Source of the DNA: Arthrobacter sp. zg-Y820
GTDB lineage: Bacteria; Actinomycetota; Actinomycetes; Actinomycetales; Micrococcaceae
Direction of reading: 5' to 3'
Length of the DNA: 64,000 nt
Assembly (NCBI RefSeq): GCF_030142155.1
Contig: NZ_CP126247.1
Location: 2,914,001 to 2,978,000, forward strand
Shown: positions 8,592 to 17,592 of the stretch, in pieces
Layout: each line of letters starts with the position of its first letter
Position numbering within the stretch: position 1 is the stretch's first letter
The notes under the pieces: generated by a model
What the model was told of the DNA's origin: nothing
Database searches by the model: none
What the model saw: only the letters and a program-made list of their open reading frames with translations
Program-made: the position numbers and the translations under genes

Positions 8592-9574
8592 TACTTGCTT
8601 TCCTTCAGCCAGGCCGCCAGTTCGGTGGCCCAGTAGGTGAGAATCATGTTCGCGCCGGCCCGCTTGATGCCAAGGACCGACTCTTCAATCGCGCGGCGGC
8701 GGTCAATCCAGCCGTTGGCGGCAGCGGCTTCAATCATCGCGTACTCGCCGGAGATCTGGTAAGCACCCACGGGCACCGGTGACATGGCGGCCACATCGGC
8801 CAGCACGTCGAGGTAGCTCATGGCCGGCTTGACCATCACCATGTCGGCGCCCTCTTCAAGGTCCAGTTCCACTTCCACCAGGGCCTCACGGCGGTTGGCG
8901 GCGTCCATCTGGTAGGTGCGCCGGTCCCCCTTCAACTGGGAGTCCACGGCTTCGCGGAACGGCCCGTAGAAGGCGGAGGCGTACTTGGCGGCGTAAGCGA
9001 ACAGCGACACATCGGTGTGACCGGCCTCGTCCAGGGCGCGCCGAATCACGGCGATCTGGCCGTCCATCATGCCGGACGGGCCCAGCACATGGGCCCCGGC
9101 CCGGGCCTGCTCCACGGCCATGCGGCCGTAGATTTCCAGCGTGGCGTCGTTGTCGACCCGGCCCTGTGCATCCAGGACGCCGCAGTGCCCGTGGTCGGTG
9201 AACTCATCCAGGCAGACGTCGCTCATGATGACGAGCTCGTCGCCCACCTCCTCGCGGACGGCGGCAATGCCGCGGTTCAGGATGCCGTTCGGATCAGTTC
9301 CGGCGCTGCCGACGGCGTCCCGCTCGGCCGGGATGCCGAAGAGCATGATGCCGCCGACGCCCAGGTCCACCGCTTCCGCGGCCGCCTTCTTCAGGCTGTC
9401 CAGCGTGTGCTGCACGACGCCGGGCATCGAGGCCAGCGGATTGGGCTCGGTCAGGCCCTCGCGGACGAAGGCCGGAAGGATCAGCTCGGCGGGATCCAGC
9501 CGGAACTCTGCGGTCAGCCGCCGCATGGCGGGGGTGGTGCGCAGCCGGCGCGGACGGTGCTGGGGGAAGCTCAT
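8591..9574 (-). CDS. hemB: Porphobilinogen synthase (delta-aminolevulinate dehydratase)
   Basis: Condenses two 5-aminolevulinate molecules into porphobilinogen. The 327 residues carry both Schiff-base lysines, Lys197 ([16 protein letters not shown]) and Lys249 ([12 protein letters not shown]). The metal-site stretch [14 protein letters not shown] keeps Cys121 and Cys131 but has Asp123 where the zinc-type enzyme has the third cysteine, so the site is intermediate between the zinc and magnesium classes. The stop overlaps the hemL start by one base. hemD lies 30 bases upstream in the same operon. Confidence 0.96.
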   Translation of the reverse strand: MSFPQHRPRRLRTTPAMRRLTAEFRLDPAELILPAFVREGLTEPNPLASMPGVVQHTLDSLKKAAAEAVDLGVGGIMLFGIPAERDAVGSAGTDPNGILNRGIAAVREEVGDELVIMSDVCLDEFTDHGHCGVLDAQGRVDNDATLEIYGRMAVEQARAGAHVLGPSGMMDGQIAVIRRALDEAGHTDVSLFAYAAKYASAFYGPFREAVDSQLKGDRRTYQMDAANRREALVEVELDLEEGADMVMVKPAMSYLDVLADVAAMSPVPVGAYQISGEYAMIEAAAANGWIDRRRAIEESVLGIKRAGANMILTYWATELAAWLKESK

Positions 9575-9604
9575 GGTGTTCTGCCTTCCGGGTTTCTGGG
9601 AAAT

Positions 9605-10483
9605 TCAGGTTGAGGGGCTCTTAGCAACAGCAACGGCAAGGGCCTGTGCTATTCCCGCCGGCGTGGGCTGCTGCGCCACAGCCTGCGGGCTCACGCCCAG
9701 CTCGGTCATCCGGGCGGCGGTGCTGTCCCCGATGGCGACAAGCAGCGTGCCCGGCGGAACCGGCGCGCACTGCCGCAGAAAGCGGGTGGCAATGCTGGGC
9801 GAGGTCAGGACGACGGCGCGCGGACCGGCCGGCGCCCCGGCCAGGAATTCCTGCGGGGTGAGCAGGCGGCTTCCGCCGGCCGCGCCGTCGTCGGCTGCCG
9901 GGGTGAAGCGCACGCCCGCCGCCGGGTAGTCGACAGTGCAGTAAGCGGTGACCGTGCGGACGTCCCAGCCGAGCCCGGTCAGGGCGTTGGACAGTGCCGG
10001 ATCGGCCAGGTCGGCCTGGGGCAGGAGGATCCGCAGGGCACCGCCCTCGGGATCGGACGCTGAGGGGTGGGGCCAGGATTCTGCCAGCCCGCGGGCGGAC
10101 TGGTCACCGTCGGGCATCAGGTCAACGTCCAGCCCGATGTCTTCGAGGGCCTGCCGTGTGCCTGCTCCCACGGCAGCGACGCAGGTTCCGGACGGGATGG
10201 CGGTGGGCACCGGCACCCCGAGCGCGGCGCAGCGCCGGACCATGGCCCGGACCGTTGTCACGCTGGTGAAGACCACCCACGCAAAACGTCCGGACCGCAG
10301 TGCCTTGAGCGCCCGGTCCAGCTCGGTGGTGTCCTCGGGGAACTGGAAATCGATCAGCGGCATCAGGTCCACGGCCGCGCCCCGCTCGGCGAGTTCGGCG
10401 GCCATGGCGGCCGCCCGGTCCGGAGTGCGCGGGAGGACCACTGTCAGTCCCGCGAGCTCCGGCCGGGGTTTCCTGGCTGCCAC
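9605..10483 (-). CDS. hemD: Uroporphyrinogen-III synthase
   Basis: Closes and isomerises hydroxymethylbilane to uroporphyrinogen III. The sequence is weakly conserved in this family. The 292-residue length, the two-lobed alpha/beta pattern, LTVVLPRTPDR at the start, WVVFTSVTTVRAMVRR in the middle and AVVLTSPSIATRFLRQ plus LVAIGDSTAARMTELG near the end all fit HemD. Its place between hemC and hemB makes the call firm. GTG 10483 is the likely start, 24 bases after hemC. Confidence 0.9.
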   Translation of the reverse strand: MAARKPRPELAGLTVVLPRTPDRAAAMAAELAERGAAVDLMPLIDFQFPEDTTELDRALKALRSGRFAWVVFTSVTTVRAMVRRCAALGVPVPTAIPSGTCVAAVGAGTRQALEDIGLDVDLMPDGDQSARGLAESWPHPSASDPEGGALRILLPQADLADPALSNALTGLGWDVRTVTAYCTVDYPAAGVRFTPAADDGAAGGSRLLTPQEFLAGAPAGPRAVVLTSPSIATRFLRQCAPVPPGTLLVAIGDSTAARMTELGVSPQAVAQQPTPAGIAQALAVAVAKSPST

Positions 10484-10507
10484 GTCAGCAGCTCCGGGAA
10501 CGGCGCA

Positions 10508-11464
10508 TCAACTGACCGCGAGGTCCGTCAGGGACGCCGCGCCGGCGGCGAGCAGGTCTTCGGCGAGGCGGATGCCCAGGGAGCGGGCACCGTCTTCGTC
10601 CAGCACCGCGGTTGCGGCCGAACGCCGCATAACCCGCGTTCCGTCGTCGCTGCACACCACGGCTTCCAGCTGCAGCCGCGTCTCGGTCAGCGTGGCCAGG
10701 GCGCCGATCGGTGCGGTGCAGCCGGCCTCCAGCCGGTTCAGCAGCGCCCGTTCGGCGGTCACTGTCAGCCGGGCGGCATTGTTGTCGTAGGCCGCAAGAG
10801 CACGGCTCAGCGGACCGTCGGCGGCGTCGGAGCTCCGGCACTCCACGGCGAGGGCGCCCTGGCCCGGAGCCGGCAGCATCACCGAGGGGTCCAGGAATTC
10901 CGAGACCATCTCCAGCCGGCCCAGGCGCGCCAGTCCCGCAGCCGCCAGGACGACGGCGTCGAGGTCGCCGGGGGCGCCCTCCACGAGGCCGGCGACCCGG
11001 CCCAGCCGGGTGTCGACGTTGCCGCGGATATCAACCACTTCCAGGTCCGGACGCGCGGCGCGCAGCTGCGCGGCCCGGCGCGGGGATCCGGTGCCCACAC
11101 GGGCGCCCTGCGGAAGCTGGGCCAGGATCAGGCCGTCCCGGGCGCAGAGCGCGTCACGAACGTCCACCCGGGTGGGAATCGCGCCGATGGCAAGGCCCTC
11201 GGCCGCCCCGGTGGGCAGGTCCTTAAGCGAGTGCACGGCAACGTCGCAGTCCCCGCGCAGCAGCGCGTCACGCAGCGCGGCGACGAAAACGCCGGTGCCG
11301 CCGATCTGCGAGAGAGCGGCGCGGTTGATGTCCCCCTCAGTCCGGATCCGGACCAGTTCGACGTCGAAGCCGCCCAGGTCGGACAGTGCATTGGCCACGG
11401 TCGTGGTCTGGGTGACGGCCAGGGCGCTGCCCCGGGTCCCGATCAGAACGGGCGACTGCGCCAC
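10508..11464 (-). CDS. hemC: Hydroxymethylbilane synthase (porphobilinogen deaminase)
   Basis: Polymerises four porphobilinogens into hydroxymethylbilane on a covalently bound dipyrromethane primer. The cofactor-carrying cysteine is Cys249 in LEAGCTAPIGA, and the catalytic aspartate is Asp82 in HSLKDLPT. Arginines in VGTGSPRRAAQL and DIRGNVDTRL bind the substrate carboxylates. The 318-residue length is normal. The GTG start at 11464 shares one base with the hemH stop (TAGTG), showing tight coupling in the haem operon. Confidence 0.96.
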   Translation of the reverse strand: MAQSPVLIGTRGSALAVTQTTTVANALSDLGGFDVELVRIRTEGDINRAALSQIGGTGVFVAALRDALLRGDCDVAVHSLKDLPTGAAEGLAIGAIPTRVDVRDALCARDGLILAQLPQGARVGTGSPRRAAQLRAARPDLEVVDIRGNVDTRLGRVAGLVEGAPGDLDAVVLAAAGLARLGRLEMVSEFLDPSVMLPAPGQGALAVECRSSDAADGPLSRALAAYDNNAARLTVTAERALLNRLEAGCTAPIGALATLTETRLQLEAVVCSDDGTRVMRRSAATAVLDEDGARSLGIRLAEDLLAAGAASLTDLAVS

Positions 11465-12669
11465 TACTGGACACCCACTGTGGAGTCGGCGCCGGCGATC
11501 GTCGGCTTCTCTCCGCGCAGGTTGGCGCAGCAGCCGGGGCGGCAGACGTCGTACCAGGGACCGAGTTTCGTCACGGCCGGGCGGTCGGCGATGTTGTGCT
11601 CCGCCGTGCGCTCGGACAGGAGGTCCACGAGGCCGGAAACGAACGTCTCATGGATGCCGGGGGTGGGTGTGCGGTGCGCCGCCAGGCCCAGGTCCCGGCA
11701 GGACTGCATGGCTTCGGTGTCGAGGTCCCAGAGGACTTCCATGTGGTCGCTGACAAAGCCCAGCGGAACAATCACGGCACCGCGGACGCCCTTGGCCGGC
11801 AGTTCGGCGATGGCATCGTTGATGTCCGGTTCCAGCCAAGGGGTGTGCGGGGATCCGGAGCGGGACTGGTACACCAGCTGCCAGTCCAGGCCCGCCGCTT
11901 CGGGGATGCGGTCGATGATCGCGCGGGCGTTGGCAAGGTGCTGCGCCACGTAGGCGCTGCCTTCCTCGAACTCGCGGTCGCGCGGCCCGGAAGCTTCGGC
12001 GTCGGCGGTGGGGATGGAGTGGGTGGAGAAGAGGATTTCAATCTTCCCGCCGTCCTCCCCGCGTTCGGCCAGCTGGCCGCGGACGTTGGCGATGGACTCG
12101 CGGACGCCTTCAACGAACGGCTCCACAAACCCGGGGTGGTCGAAGTACTGGCGGACCTTGTCCACCTGCAGCTTCTTGTCCAGGCCGGTGGCCAGCAGGT
12201 TCATGCCCAGGTCTTCGCGGTACTGGCGGCAGCTCGAGTAGGAGGAGTACACGCTGGTGGTGACCATCAGCAGGCGCCGGTAGCCGGTGTCGTAGGCCTC
12301 CTGCAGCACGTCCTTGATGTACGGCGCCCAGTTGCGGTTGCCCCACAGCACCGGGGTGTCGATGCCGCGGCGCTTCAGCTCGGCTTCGAGCGCCGCTTTC
12401 AGCGCGCGGTTCTGCTCGTTGATGGGGCTGATGCCGCCGTTGGCGCGGTAGTGCGTGGCCACCTCTTCGAGACGCTCGTCGGGGATGCCGCGGCCGCGGG
12501 TGACGTTGCGCAGGAAGGGGATGACGTCTTCCTGTCCTTCGGGGCCGCCGAAGGAGGCCAACAGGATGGCGTCGTAGTGCTTCGGCGCCATCCGGCCGTT
12601 GTCGTCAACGCCGTCAAACGGGTCGAAGGCCGCGGGCTCGTTGCCGGCCTCGTTGGTGGGGGAAGTCAT
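11464..12669 (-). CDS. hemH: Coproporphyrin III ferrochelatase (CpfC/HemH)
   Basis: Inserts ferrous iron into coproporphyrin III in the Gram-positive haem pathway. The 401-residue protein starts with the domain motif DAILLASFGGPEGQEDV and has the metal-inserting His in FSTHSIP. The C-terminus holds a Cys cluster (DVCRPGCC) that, with a further Cys, would bind the [2Fe-2S] cluster found in actinobacterial ferrochelatases. ATG 12669 overlaps the hemQ stop by one base (TAATG); an upstream in-frame extension to 12825 lies inside hemQ and is not credible. Because HemQ acts on coprohaem, the substrate is inferred to be coproporphyrin, not protoporphyrin. Confidence 0.95.
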   Translation of the reverse strand: MTSPTNEAGNEPAAFDPFDGVDDNGRMAPKHYDAILLASFGGPEGQEDVIPFLRNVTRGRGIPDERLEEVATHYRANGGISPINEQNRALKAALEAELKRRGIDTPVLWGNRNWAPYIKDVLQEAYDTGYRRLLMVTTSVYSSYSSCRQYREDLGMNLLATGLDKKLQVDKVRQYFDHPGFVEPFVEGVRESIANVRGQLAERGEDGGKIEILFSTHSIPTADAEASGPRDREFEEGSAYVAQHLANARAIIDRIPEAAGLDWQLVYQSRSGSPHTPWLEPDINDAIAELPAKGVRGAVIVPLGFVSDHMEVLWDLDTEAMQSCRDLGLAAHRTPTPGIHETFVSGLVDLLSERTAEHNIADRPAVTKLGPWYDVCRPGCCANLRGEKPTIAGADSTVGVQ

Positions 12670-13388
12670 TATTTCAGCACCTCGGCAACTTCGGCGGCGG
12701 CGATGCGCCGGCCGGTGTAGAAGGGAATTTCTTCGCGGACGTGATTGCGGGCCTCGGTGGAGCGCAGGTGGCGCATCATATCCACCAGGTCGGTCAGGTT
12801 CGGGGCCTCGAGGCCCAGGATCCACTCCCAGTCACCCAGGGCGAAGGAGGCCACGGTGTTGGCCAGGACCTGGGGGAATTCACGGCCGAGCATGCCGTGG
12901 TCGCGCAGCATCTTGCCGCGTTCCTCGGCCGGCAGCAGGTACCACTCGTAGGAGCGGACAAACGGGTAGACGCAGATCCAGGTTTCGGGAGCGATGCCCC
13001 GGGCGTAGGAGGGCCAGTGGTTCTTGGAGAACTCGGCATCCCGGTGCACGCCCATGGCCGACCAGACGATTTCAGTGCCGGCGAACAGGCCCGAGCGGCG
13101 GATCTCGCGGACGGCGGACTGCAGGTCTTCGGCGCGGCCGCCGTGCAGCCACACCATGATGTCGGCGTCGGCGCGCATGGCCGACACGTCGTACAGCCCG
13201 CGCAGGGTGACCTGCCGGCCGGCGAGCTCCTGCGTGAGGGCCTCGAAGGCCCTGGTGTTTTCTTCGGTGTCGGCAGCGTCAGCGCCGGCTCCGCCCGCCG
13301 CAGACCGCTTGAAAACGGTCCAGAGGGTAAAGAACTGTTCTTCGTTAACGGCTGTTTCTTCGGTGCTCTGACCCATGGGCTCACTCAT
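12669..13388 (-). CDS. hemQ: Coprohaem decarboxylase ChdC (HemQ)
   Basis: Last enzyme of the coproporphyrin pathway, turning coprohaem into haem b by two oxidative decarboxylations. The 239 residues belong to the chlorite-dismutase-like family: ADIMVWLHGG, then GVHRDAEFSKNHWP with His115 as a possible distal base of the actinobacterial type, then YPFVRSYEWYLLP with the conserved Tyr147, and RDHGMLGRE with His164. An acidic, Ala/Gly-rich insert of about 20 residues near position 30 is unusual. It sits between hemG and hemH; the stop overlaps the hemH start. ATG 13388 lacks a good SD, and a CAGACT box lies 7 bases upstream, so an extra leaderless promoter is possible. Confidence 0.93.
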   Translation of the reverse strand: MSEPMGQSTEETAVNEEQFFTLWTVFKRSAAGGAGADAADTEENTRAFEALTQELAGRQVTLRGLYDVSAMRADADIMVWLHGGRAEDLQSAVREIRRSGLFAGTEIVWSAMGVHRDAEFSKNHWPSYARGIAPETWICVYPFVRSYEWYLLPAEERGKMLRDHGMLGREFPQVLANTVASFALGDWEWILGLEAPNLTDLVDMMRHLRSTEARNHVREEIPFYTGRRIAAAEVAEVLK

Positions 13389-13398
13389 GATTAACAGT

Positions 13399-13455
13399 CT
13401 GCCCTTCCGGGCAGGCTTAGACGAAATACTCCACTTCTACTTGGTGTAGAAGTGG
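13399..13455 (-). terminator. Hairpins between hemG and hemQ (candidate partial terminator)
   Basis: A perfect 10-bp stem (CCACTTCTAC 13431-13440 / GTAGAAGTGG 13446-13455, loop of five) directly follows the hemG stop. A second hairpin (CTGCCC 13399-13404 / GGGCAG 13409-13414) lies before hemQ. On the minus strand the first is followed by AGTATTTCG, a weak T-rich tail. It may reduce read-through from hemEG into hemQHCDBL. Confidence 0.5.
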
Positions 13456-13461
13456 CTAATG

Positions 13462-14979
13462 TCACAACTGGTCCAGCTGCTCCACCAGACCGGACATCCG
13501 GGTGCGGGTGTCGGCGGTGACGGCGGCCAGTCCGGTGCCGGCCAGCCATGCTCCGACAACTTCCAGCCCGGGAACCGCGTCGACGGCGGCACGGACCGAG
13601 GCGACCCGGTCCCGGTGCCCGACGGCGGCGGAGGGAAGTGCCCCCACCCACCGGACCACATCCCAGCCGACGACGTCGTCAACGCCCAGTGGAACCTGGA
13701 GCAGCACCGAGGCGTCGGCCAGCGCCTGAGCGAAGAGATCGTCGTCGTCCCGTTCCACCGGGCTGGGCCGGGCTGACGCCGCGTCTGCCGCGCTGAGCGC
13801 CCGCCCGTAGGACAGCCGCAGCACATGGGTGCCCGGTCCGGTGGAGTCCGCAAGCCACTGCCACTTGGCCGTGGCATGGGTCAGGGCTTTCGCATCCACG
13901 CCCTGAACGTCTTCGGCCACGAGGACACCGGTGCCGCGGGGATGGGCGTCAAGGTCCGGCTGGTCGATGACCAGGGTCACGAGTGCGACGCCGGGGCCCG
14001 GGCCCGGGCGGGCGGCGGCGAGTTCCGGCACGGTGCCGGCGAGCAGGTCCACGGCGGCGGGACCGTCGGTTGCCACCACGAGCGCGTCCGCGGACAGGGT
14101 GCGTCCGGCAGCGGAAACGGTCCATCCGGCGCCGTCGCGTGCCACCGAGTCCACGGCCACACCGGTATCCACCTTGACGCCCCGGGCCGCGAGATCCTCC
14201 TCCAGAGCGCGGCTGAGCCTGCCCATGCCGCCGGCAAGGCCGGCAACAGCGGAGCCGGCGGGCGCCGAGGCGCGCAGGGACCCCACAGCCGCAGCCAGCG
14301 ACCCGTGCTTGGCCAAGGCCGCGCGCAGCCCGGGAGCTACGGAGTCCACGTCCAGGACGTCCGGATCCGACGAATAAACGCCGCCCACAACGGGTGCCAC
14401 CAGCCGGCGCAGCACTGCATCACCCATCCGGGCGCGGACCACCTCGCCGAGGCTGACGCTTTCCCTGCGGGCCAGGGCACCGACGGGCAGGATCTTGTCC
14501 AAGGCCGCCCGGGCGGCGCCGGCCCGCCCGATGGCCCGGACGATTTCAGGTGCCCGGGGATCGGCGGGGATGCCGAGCAGGCCGCTCTGCGGCATCCGCT
14601 GGGCGGCGGCAGCGACGTCCTCGCCGGCGAGCTGCAGCCAGGCACCGTCCCGGTTGGGGCTTACGACGGCGTCGCCCAGGCCCAGTTCCCCGATCAGCTC
14701 GGGAACGGCCGGCGAACGGGTGGCGAAGGATTCCGCTCCGCTGTCCAGGGTCAGGCCGGCGACGGAGTGGGTGCCCACGCAGCCGCCCACGGCAGCGCCG
14801 GCTTCCAGCAGCGTCACGGCAAGGCCGCCGCGGGCCAGGTCGCGGGCCGCAATCAGGCCGGAAATTCCGCCGCCAACCACCACGGCGCTCCGAGCCGGGA
14901 CGGGGAGTTCCGCTGCTTCAGTCTCGGGGTTGGATTTCCGGGAAACCGGGAAATGGGGAAGAACCGGACGGTGCGGCAT
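13462..14979 (-). CDS. hemG: Coproporphyrinogen III oxidase / protoporphyrinogen oxidase (CgoX/HemY type)
   Basis: FAD enzyme oxidising coproporphyrinogen III to coproporphyrin III in the Gram-positive pathway. The N-terminal dinucleotide fold reads VVVGGGISGLIAARDLA (GGGISG at 36-41), followed by LLEAGAAVGG and the family motif LDSGAESFATRSP. The 505-residue length is normal for HemY-type oxidases. Residues 1-30 are a variable extension. The start lies 2 bases after hemE, so hemE and hemG are co-transcribed. Older annotation calls this protoporphyrinogen oxidase; the presence of HemQ supports coproporphyrinogen as substrate. Confidence 0.93.
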   Translation of the reverse strand: MPHRPVLPHFPVSRKSNPETEAAELPVPARSAVVVGGGISGLIAARDLARGGLAVTLLEAGAAVGGCVGTHSVAGLTLDSGAESFATRSPAVPELIGELGLGDAVVSPNRDGAWLQLAGEDVAAAAQRMPQSGLLGIPADPRAPEIVRAIGRAGAARAALDKILPVGALARRESVSLGEVVRARMGDAVLRRLVAPVVGGVYSSDPDVLDVDSVAPGLRAALAKHGSLAAAVGSLRASAPAGSAVAGLAGGMGRLSRALEEDLAARGVKVDTGVAVDSVARDGAGWTVSAAGRTLSADALVVATDGPAAVDLLAGTVPELAAARPGPGPGVALVTLVIDQPDLDAHPRGTGVLVAEDVQGVDAKALTHATAKWQWLADSTGPGTHVLRLSYGRALSAADAASARPSPVERDDDDLFAQALADASVLLQVPLGVDDVVGWDVVRWVGALPSAAVGHRDRVASVRAAVDAVPGLEVVGAWLAGTGLAAVTADTRTRMSGLVEQLDQL

Positions 14980-14981
14980 GG

Positions 14982-16043
14982 TTACGGCTCCACCGAGTGG
15001 ATCAGCTCGACAATACGGGTCAGGACGTCCGGATCGGTGTCCGGCGGGACGCCGTGGCCCAGGTTGACGACGTGGCCGGGGGCTCCGGCTCCGGCCGCCA
15101 GCACTTCGCGGACGTGTGCCTCCAGCACGGGCCAGGGGGCTTCCAGCAGTGCGGGGTCGATATTGCCCTGCAGCGGCGTGGTTCCGCCCAGCCGGCGGTT
15201 GGCCTCATCCAGCGGCAGCCGGTAGTCCACGCCGACCACGTCGACGCCGACGTCGCGCATGGCACCGAGCAGCTCGGAGGTGCCGGTGCCGAAGTGCACC
15301 AGCGGAGCGCCCAGATCCCGGACGTGGTCCAGCGCCCGCGCCGAGGCCGGCGCGACGTGGCGGGTGTAATCGGCCAGGCCCAGGGATCCGACCCAGGAGT
15401 CGAACAGCTGCCCGGCGCTGGCGCCGGCCTCCAGCTGGGCACGCAGGAACATGCCCGAAGCATCAGCTGCCCAGGAGGTCAGGGCCTGCCAGGTGTCCGG
15501 ATCCGCATGCATCATGGTCCGGGGGCCCAGATGGTCGCGGGACGGCTTGCCCTCCACCATGTAGGCGGCCAGCGTAAACGGGGCTCCGGCAAAGCCGATC
15601 AGGGGCGTTGTGCCGAGTTCGGCCACGGTGAGGCGGACAGCTTCACGGATCGGCTCCAGGGCCTCCTCGGTCAGCGTCGGCAGCGCAGCGACATCGGCCG
15701 CCGTGCGCACCGGTGAACCCAGGACCGGCCCGACGCCGGGAACAATGTCGACGTCGACGCCTGCCAGCTTGAGCGGGATGACAATATCCGAGAAGAAAAT
15801 CCCCGCATCAACGTCATGCCGACGAACCGGCTGCAGGGTAATTTCCGAGGCCATGGCCGGATCCAGGCAGGAATCCAGCATTGCGGTCCCTTCCCGCAGT
15901 TTGCGGTATTCCGGAAGCGACCTGCCGGCCTGACGCATAAACCAGACCGGTCGGCGGGACGGAATTCCCCCGCGGTACGCAGTAATCAGAGGGGAATCGG
16001 CCGTGCGGCCATCCATGAGCGGATGAGAGGCGCTAAGAGTCAT
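14982..16043 (-). CDS. hemE: Uroporphyrinogen decarboxylase
   Basis: Removes four acetate carboxyls from uroporphyrinogen III to give coproporphyrinogen III. Diagnostic motifs in the 353 residues are RRPVWFMRQAGRSLPEYR (substrate-binding arginines) and IIFFSDI-like GIFFSDIVIPL with the key aspartate, then GFAGAPFTLAAYMVEG. First gene of the minus-strand haem operon. ATG 16043 has a GGAGAG Shine-Dalgarno sequence nine bases upstream (16053-16058). It is divergent from hemA across 156 bases, so the two ends of the pathway may share control. Confidence 0.96.
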   Translation of the reverse strand: MTLSASHPLMDGRTADSPLITAYRGGIPSRRPVWFMRQAGRSLPEYRKLREGTAMLDSCLDPAMASEITLQPVRRHDVDAGIFFSDIVIPLKLAGVDVDIVPGVGPVLGSPVRTAADVAALPTLTEEALEPIREAVRLTVAELGTTPLIGFAGAPFTLAAYMVEGKPSRDHLGPRTMMHADPDTWQALTSWAADASGMFLRAQLEAGASAGQLFDSWVGSLGLADYTRHVAPASARALDHVRDLGAPLVHFGTGTSELLGAMRDVGVDVVGVDYRLPLDEANRRLGGTTPLQGNIDPALLEAPWPVLEAHVREVLAAGAGAPGHVVNLGHGVPPDTDPDVLTRIVELIHSVEP

Positions 16044-16199
16044 ACCCTGATTCTCTCCAAAATCCGGCCCGAACGATAACCAGCCGCTCCGGCGGTGCCC
16101 GCGCAGACCCCCGAGGTGACGGGAAACACCTCGAAAAGGGCCCAGGTTAGGGGCGCCTATTGAGGGTACGGCGGCAGCGGTGGCTAGTATTGACTCACT
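16044..16199. promoter_or_regulatory. Divergent hemE/hemA promoter region
   Basis: For hemA (+) a TAGTAT -10 box is at 16185-16190 and a possible -35 TTGAGG at 16160-16165 (19-base spacer). The GTG start follows the -10 by nine bases, so the hemA leader would be at most about three bases. The hemE promoter on the other strand was not clearly seen. Confidence 0.45.
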
Positions 16200-17555
16200 G
16201 TGGTTCTACTTTCCCTTATTGCGACGCACTCCGATGTTGATCTGGAGACTGTTGCCCGCCTAAGCGCCGGCGCGTCCCAGGTCTCTACTTCCCTGCTCGA
16301 AACCGGGTCGGCGGTGTCAGGCTCAGTTGTCCTGGCAACCTGCAACCGGTTCGAGGTCTATTGCGAGGCCAAGTCGGAGGCGGACATTGAAGCTGCCCGC
16401 TCCGCCGTCGTCGCAGAAATCAGCCGCCACTCGGGACTGAACAAGGACCTCGTTTCGCGCTCCTTCACCACGAACACCGGCGAATCGGTTGCCAAGCACC
16501 TGTTCGCCGTCGGCGCAGGCCTGGACTCCGCCGTCGTGGGCGAACGCGAAATTGCCGGCCAGGTCCGGCGGGCACTGATCGAAGCCCAGGAAAAAGGCAC
16601 CGCCAGCGGCGGCCTGACCCGGCTTTTCCAGACCGCATCCCGCACCGCCAAGGATGTCGGCGCCCTGACTGCCCTGGGCAAACGGGGGCTGTCCATTGTG
16701 TCGGTCGCCCTGGAACTGGCCACCGACCTTTCCGTGGACATCGACTGGCGGAACAAGTCAGTGGTCGTGTTCGGCACCGGCGCCTACGCCGGCGCCACCA
16801 TGGCACTGCTCAAGGAACGCGGCTGCACCGAGATCAGCGTTTACTCCTCCTCCGAGCGCGCCGAGTCCTTCACGGCTTCCCGCGGCGGCACTCCGCTGAC
16901 ACGGGATTCCCTTCCCGCAGCCCTGGCCGCTGCCGACGTCGTGATCGGCTGCAGCGGCAGCGACAGCCAGGTCAGCGCCAAGGACATCCGCCGCGTGCGG
17001 GCCCACAGCAACAAGCCGCTGATCATCATCGACCTGGCCCTGACACATGATTTCGAGCCCGCCGTGCGCGAAGTGGACGGCGTGGACCTGATCACCCTGG
17101 AATCGGTGCGCCTTGCCGCGCCGGCCGAGCAGGCCGAATCACTGAAGCAGGCCAGCGGCATCGTGGCCGACGCCGCCAAGCAGTTTTCCGAGCTCCAGCT
17201 GAGCCGGCAAATGGATTCGGCGATCGTGGCGCTGCGCCGGCACACGCTGAATGTCCTGGACTCGGAACTGGAAAAGGTCCGCGCCCAGCACGGCTGCACC
17301 GGTGCTGCTGAGGAAGTGGAATTCGCCATGCGCCGCATGGTCAAGCAGCTGCTACACGTGCCCACGGTCCGCGCCCGCGAGTTGGCTGCCAGCGGCCAGC
17401 AGGACGACTACATCAAGGGACTCGAAGCCCTCTTCGGCATCACCCCGGACCAGCCGGTCACGCGCCGGCCCGCCGCCCCCGCGCACGGCAGCCTGCCGGC
17501 CGGGCACGCCGGAATTGCCTCGATCGACGACTCGGACACGGCGGAATCCGCCTAG
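16200..17555 (+). CDS. hemA: Glutamyl-tRNA reductase
   Basis: First committed step of C5 haem synthesis: NADPH-dependent reduction of glutamyl-tRNA to glutamate-1-semialdehyde, which HemL (end of the divergent operon) then converts. The 451 residues contain the catalytic Cys48 in [10 protein letters not shown], the [15 protein letters not shown] motif, a Rossmann segment [11 protein letters not shown] for NADPH, and the C-terminal dimerisation helix. The GTG start at 16200 has no SD but lies nine bases after a TAGTAT -10 box, so a nearly leaderless message is likely. Convergent with moeZ. Confidence 0.96.
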   Translation: MVLLSLIATHSDVDLETVARLSAGASQVSTSLLETGSAVSGSVVLATCNRFEVYCEAKSEADIEAARSAVVAEISRHSGLNKDLVSRSFTTNTGESVAKHLFAVGAGLDSAVVGEREIAGQVRRALIEAQEKGTASGGLTRLFQTASRTAKDVGALTALGKRGLSIVSVALELATDLSVDIDWRNKSVVVFGTGAYAGATMALLKERGCTEISVYSSSERAESFTASRGGTPLTRDSLPAALAAADVVIGCSGSDSQVSAKDIRRVRAHSNKPLIIIDLALTHDFEPAVREVDGVDLITLESVRLAAPAEQAESLKQASGIVADAAKQFSELQLSRQMDSAIVALRRHTLNVLDSELEKVRAQHGCTGAAEEVEFAMRRMVKQLLHVPTVRARELAASGQQDDYIKGLEALFGITPDQPVTRRPAAPAHGSLPAGHAGIASIDDSDTAESA

Positions 17556-17592
17556 CCGGATCTCAGCGCCGGCTTCTCAGTTCTCCGGCATT

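Noticed and set aside
10067..15225. Long plus-strand frames opposite hemD, hemC, hemH and hemG
   Set aside because: All overlap firm haem genes with catalytic residues visible; the plus-strand products are repetitive and unrecognisable.
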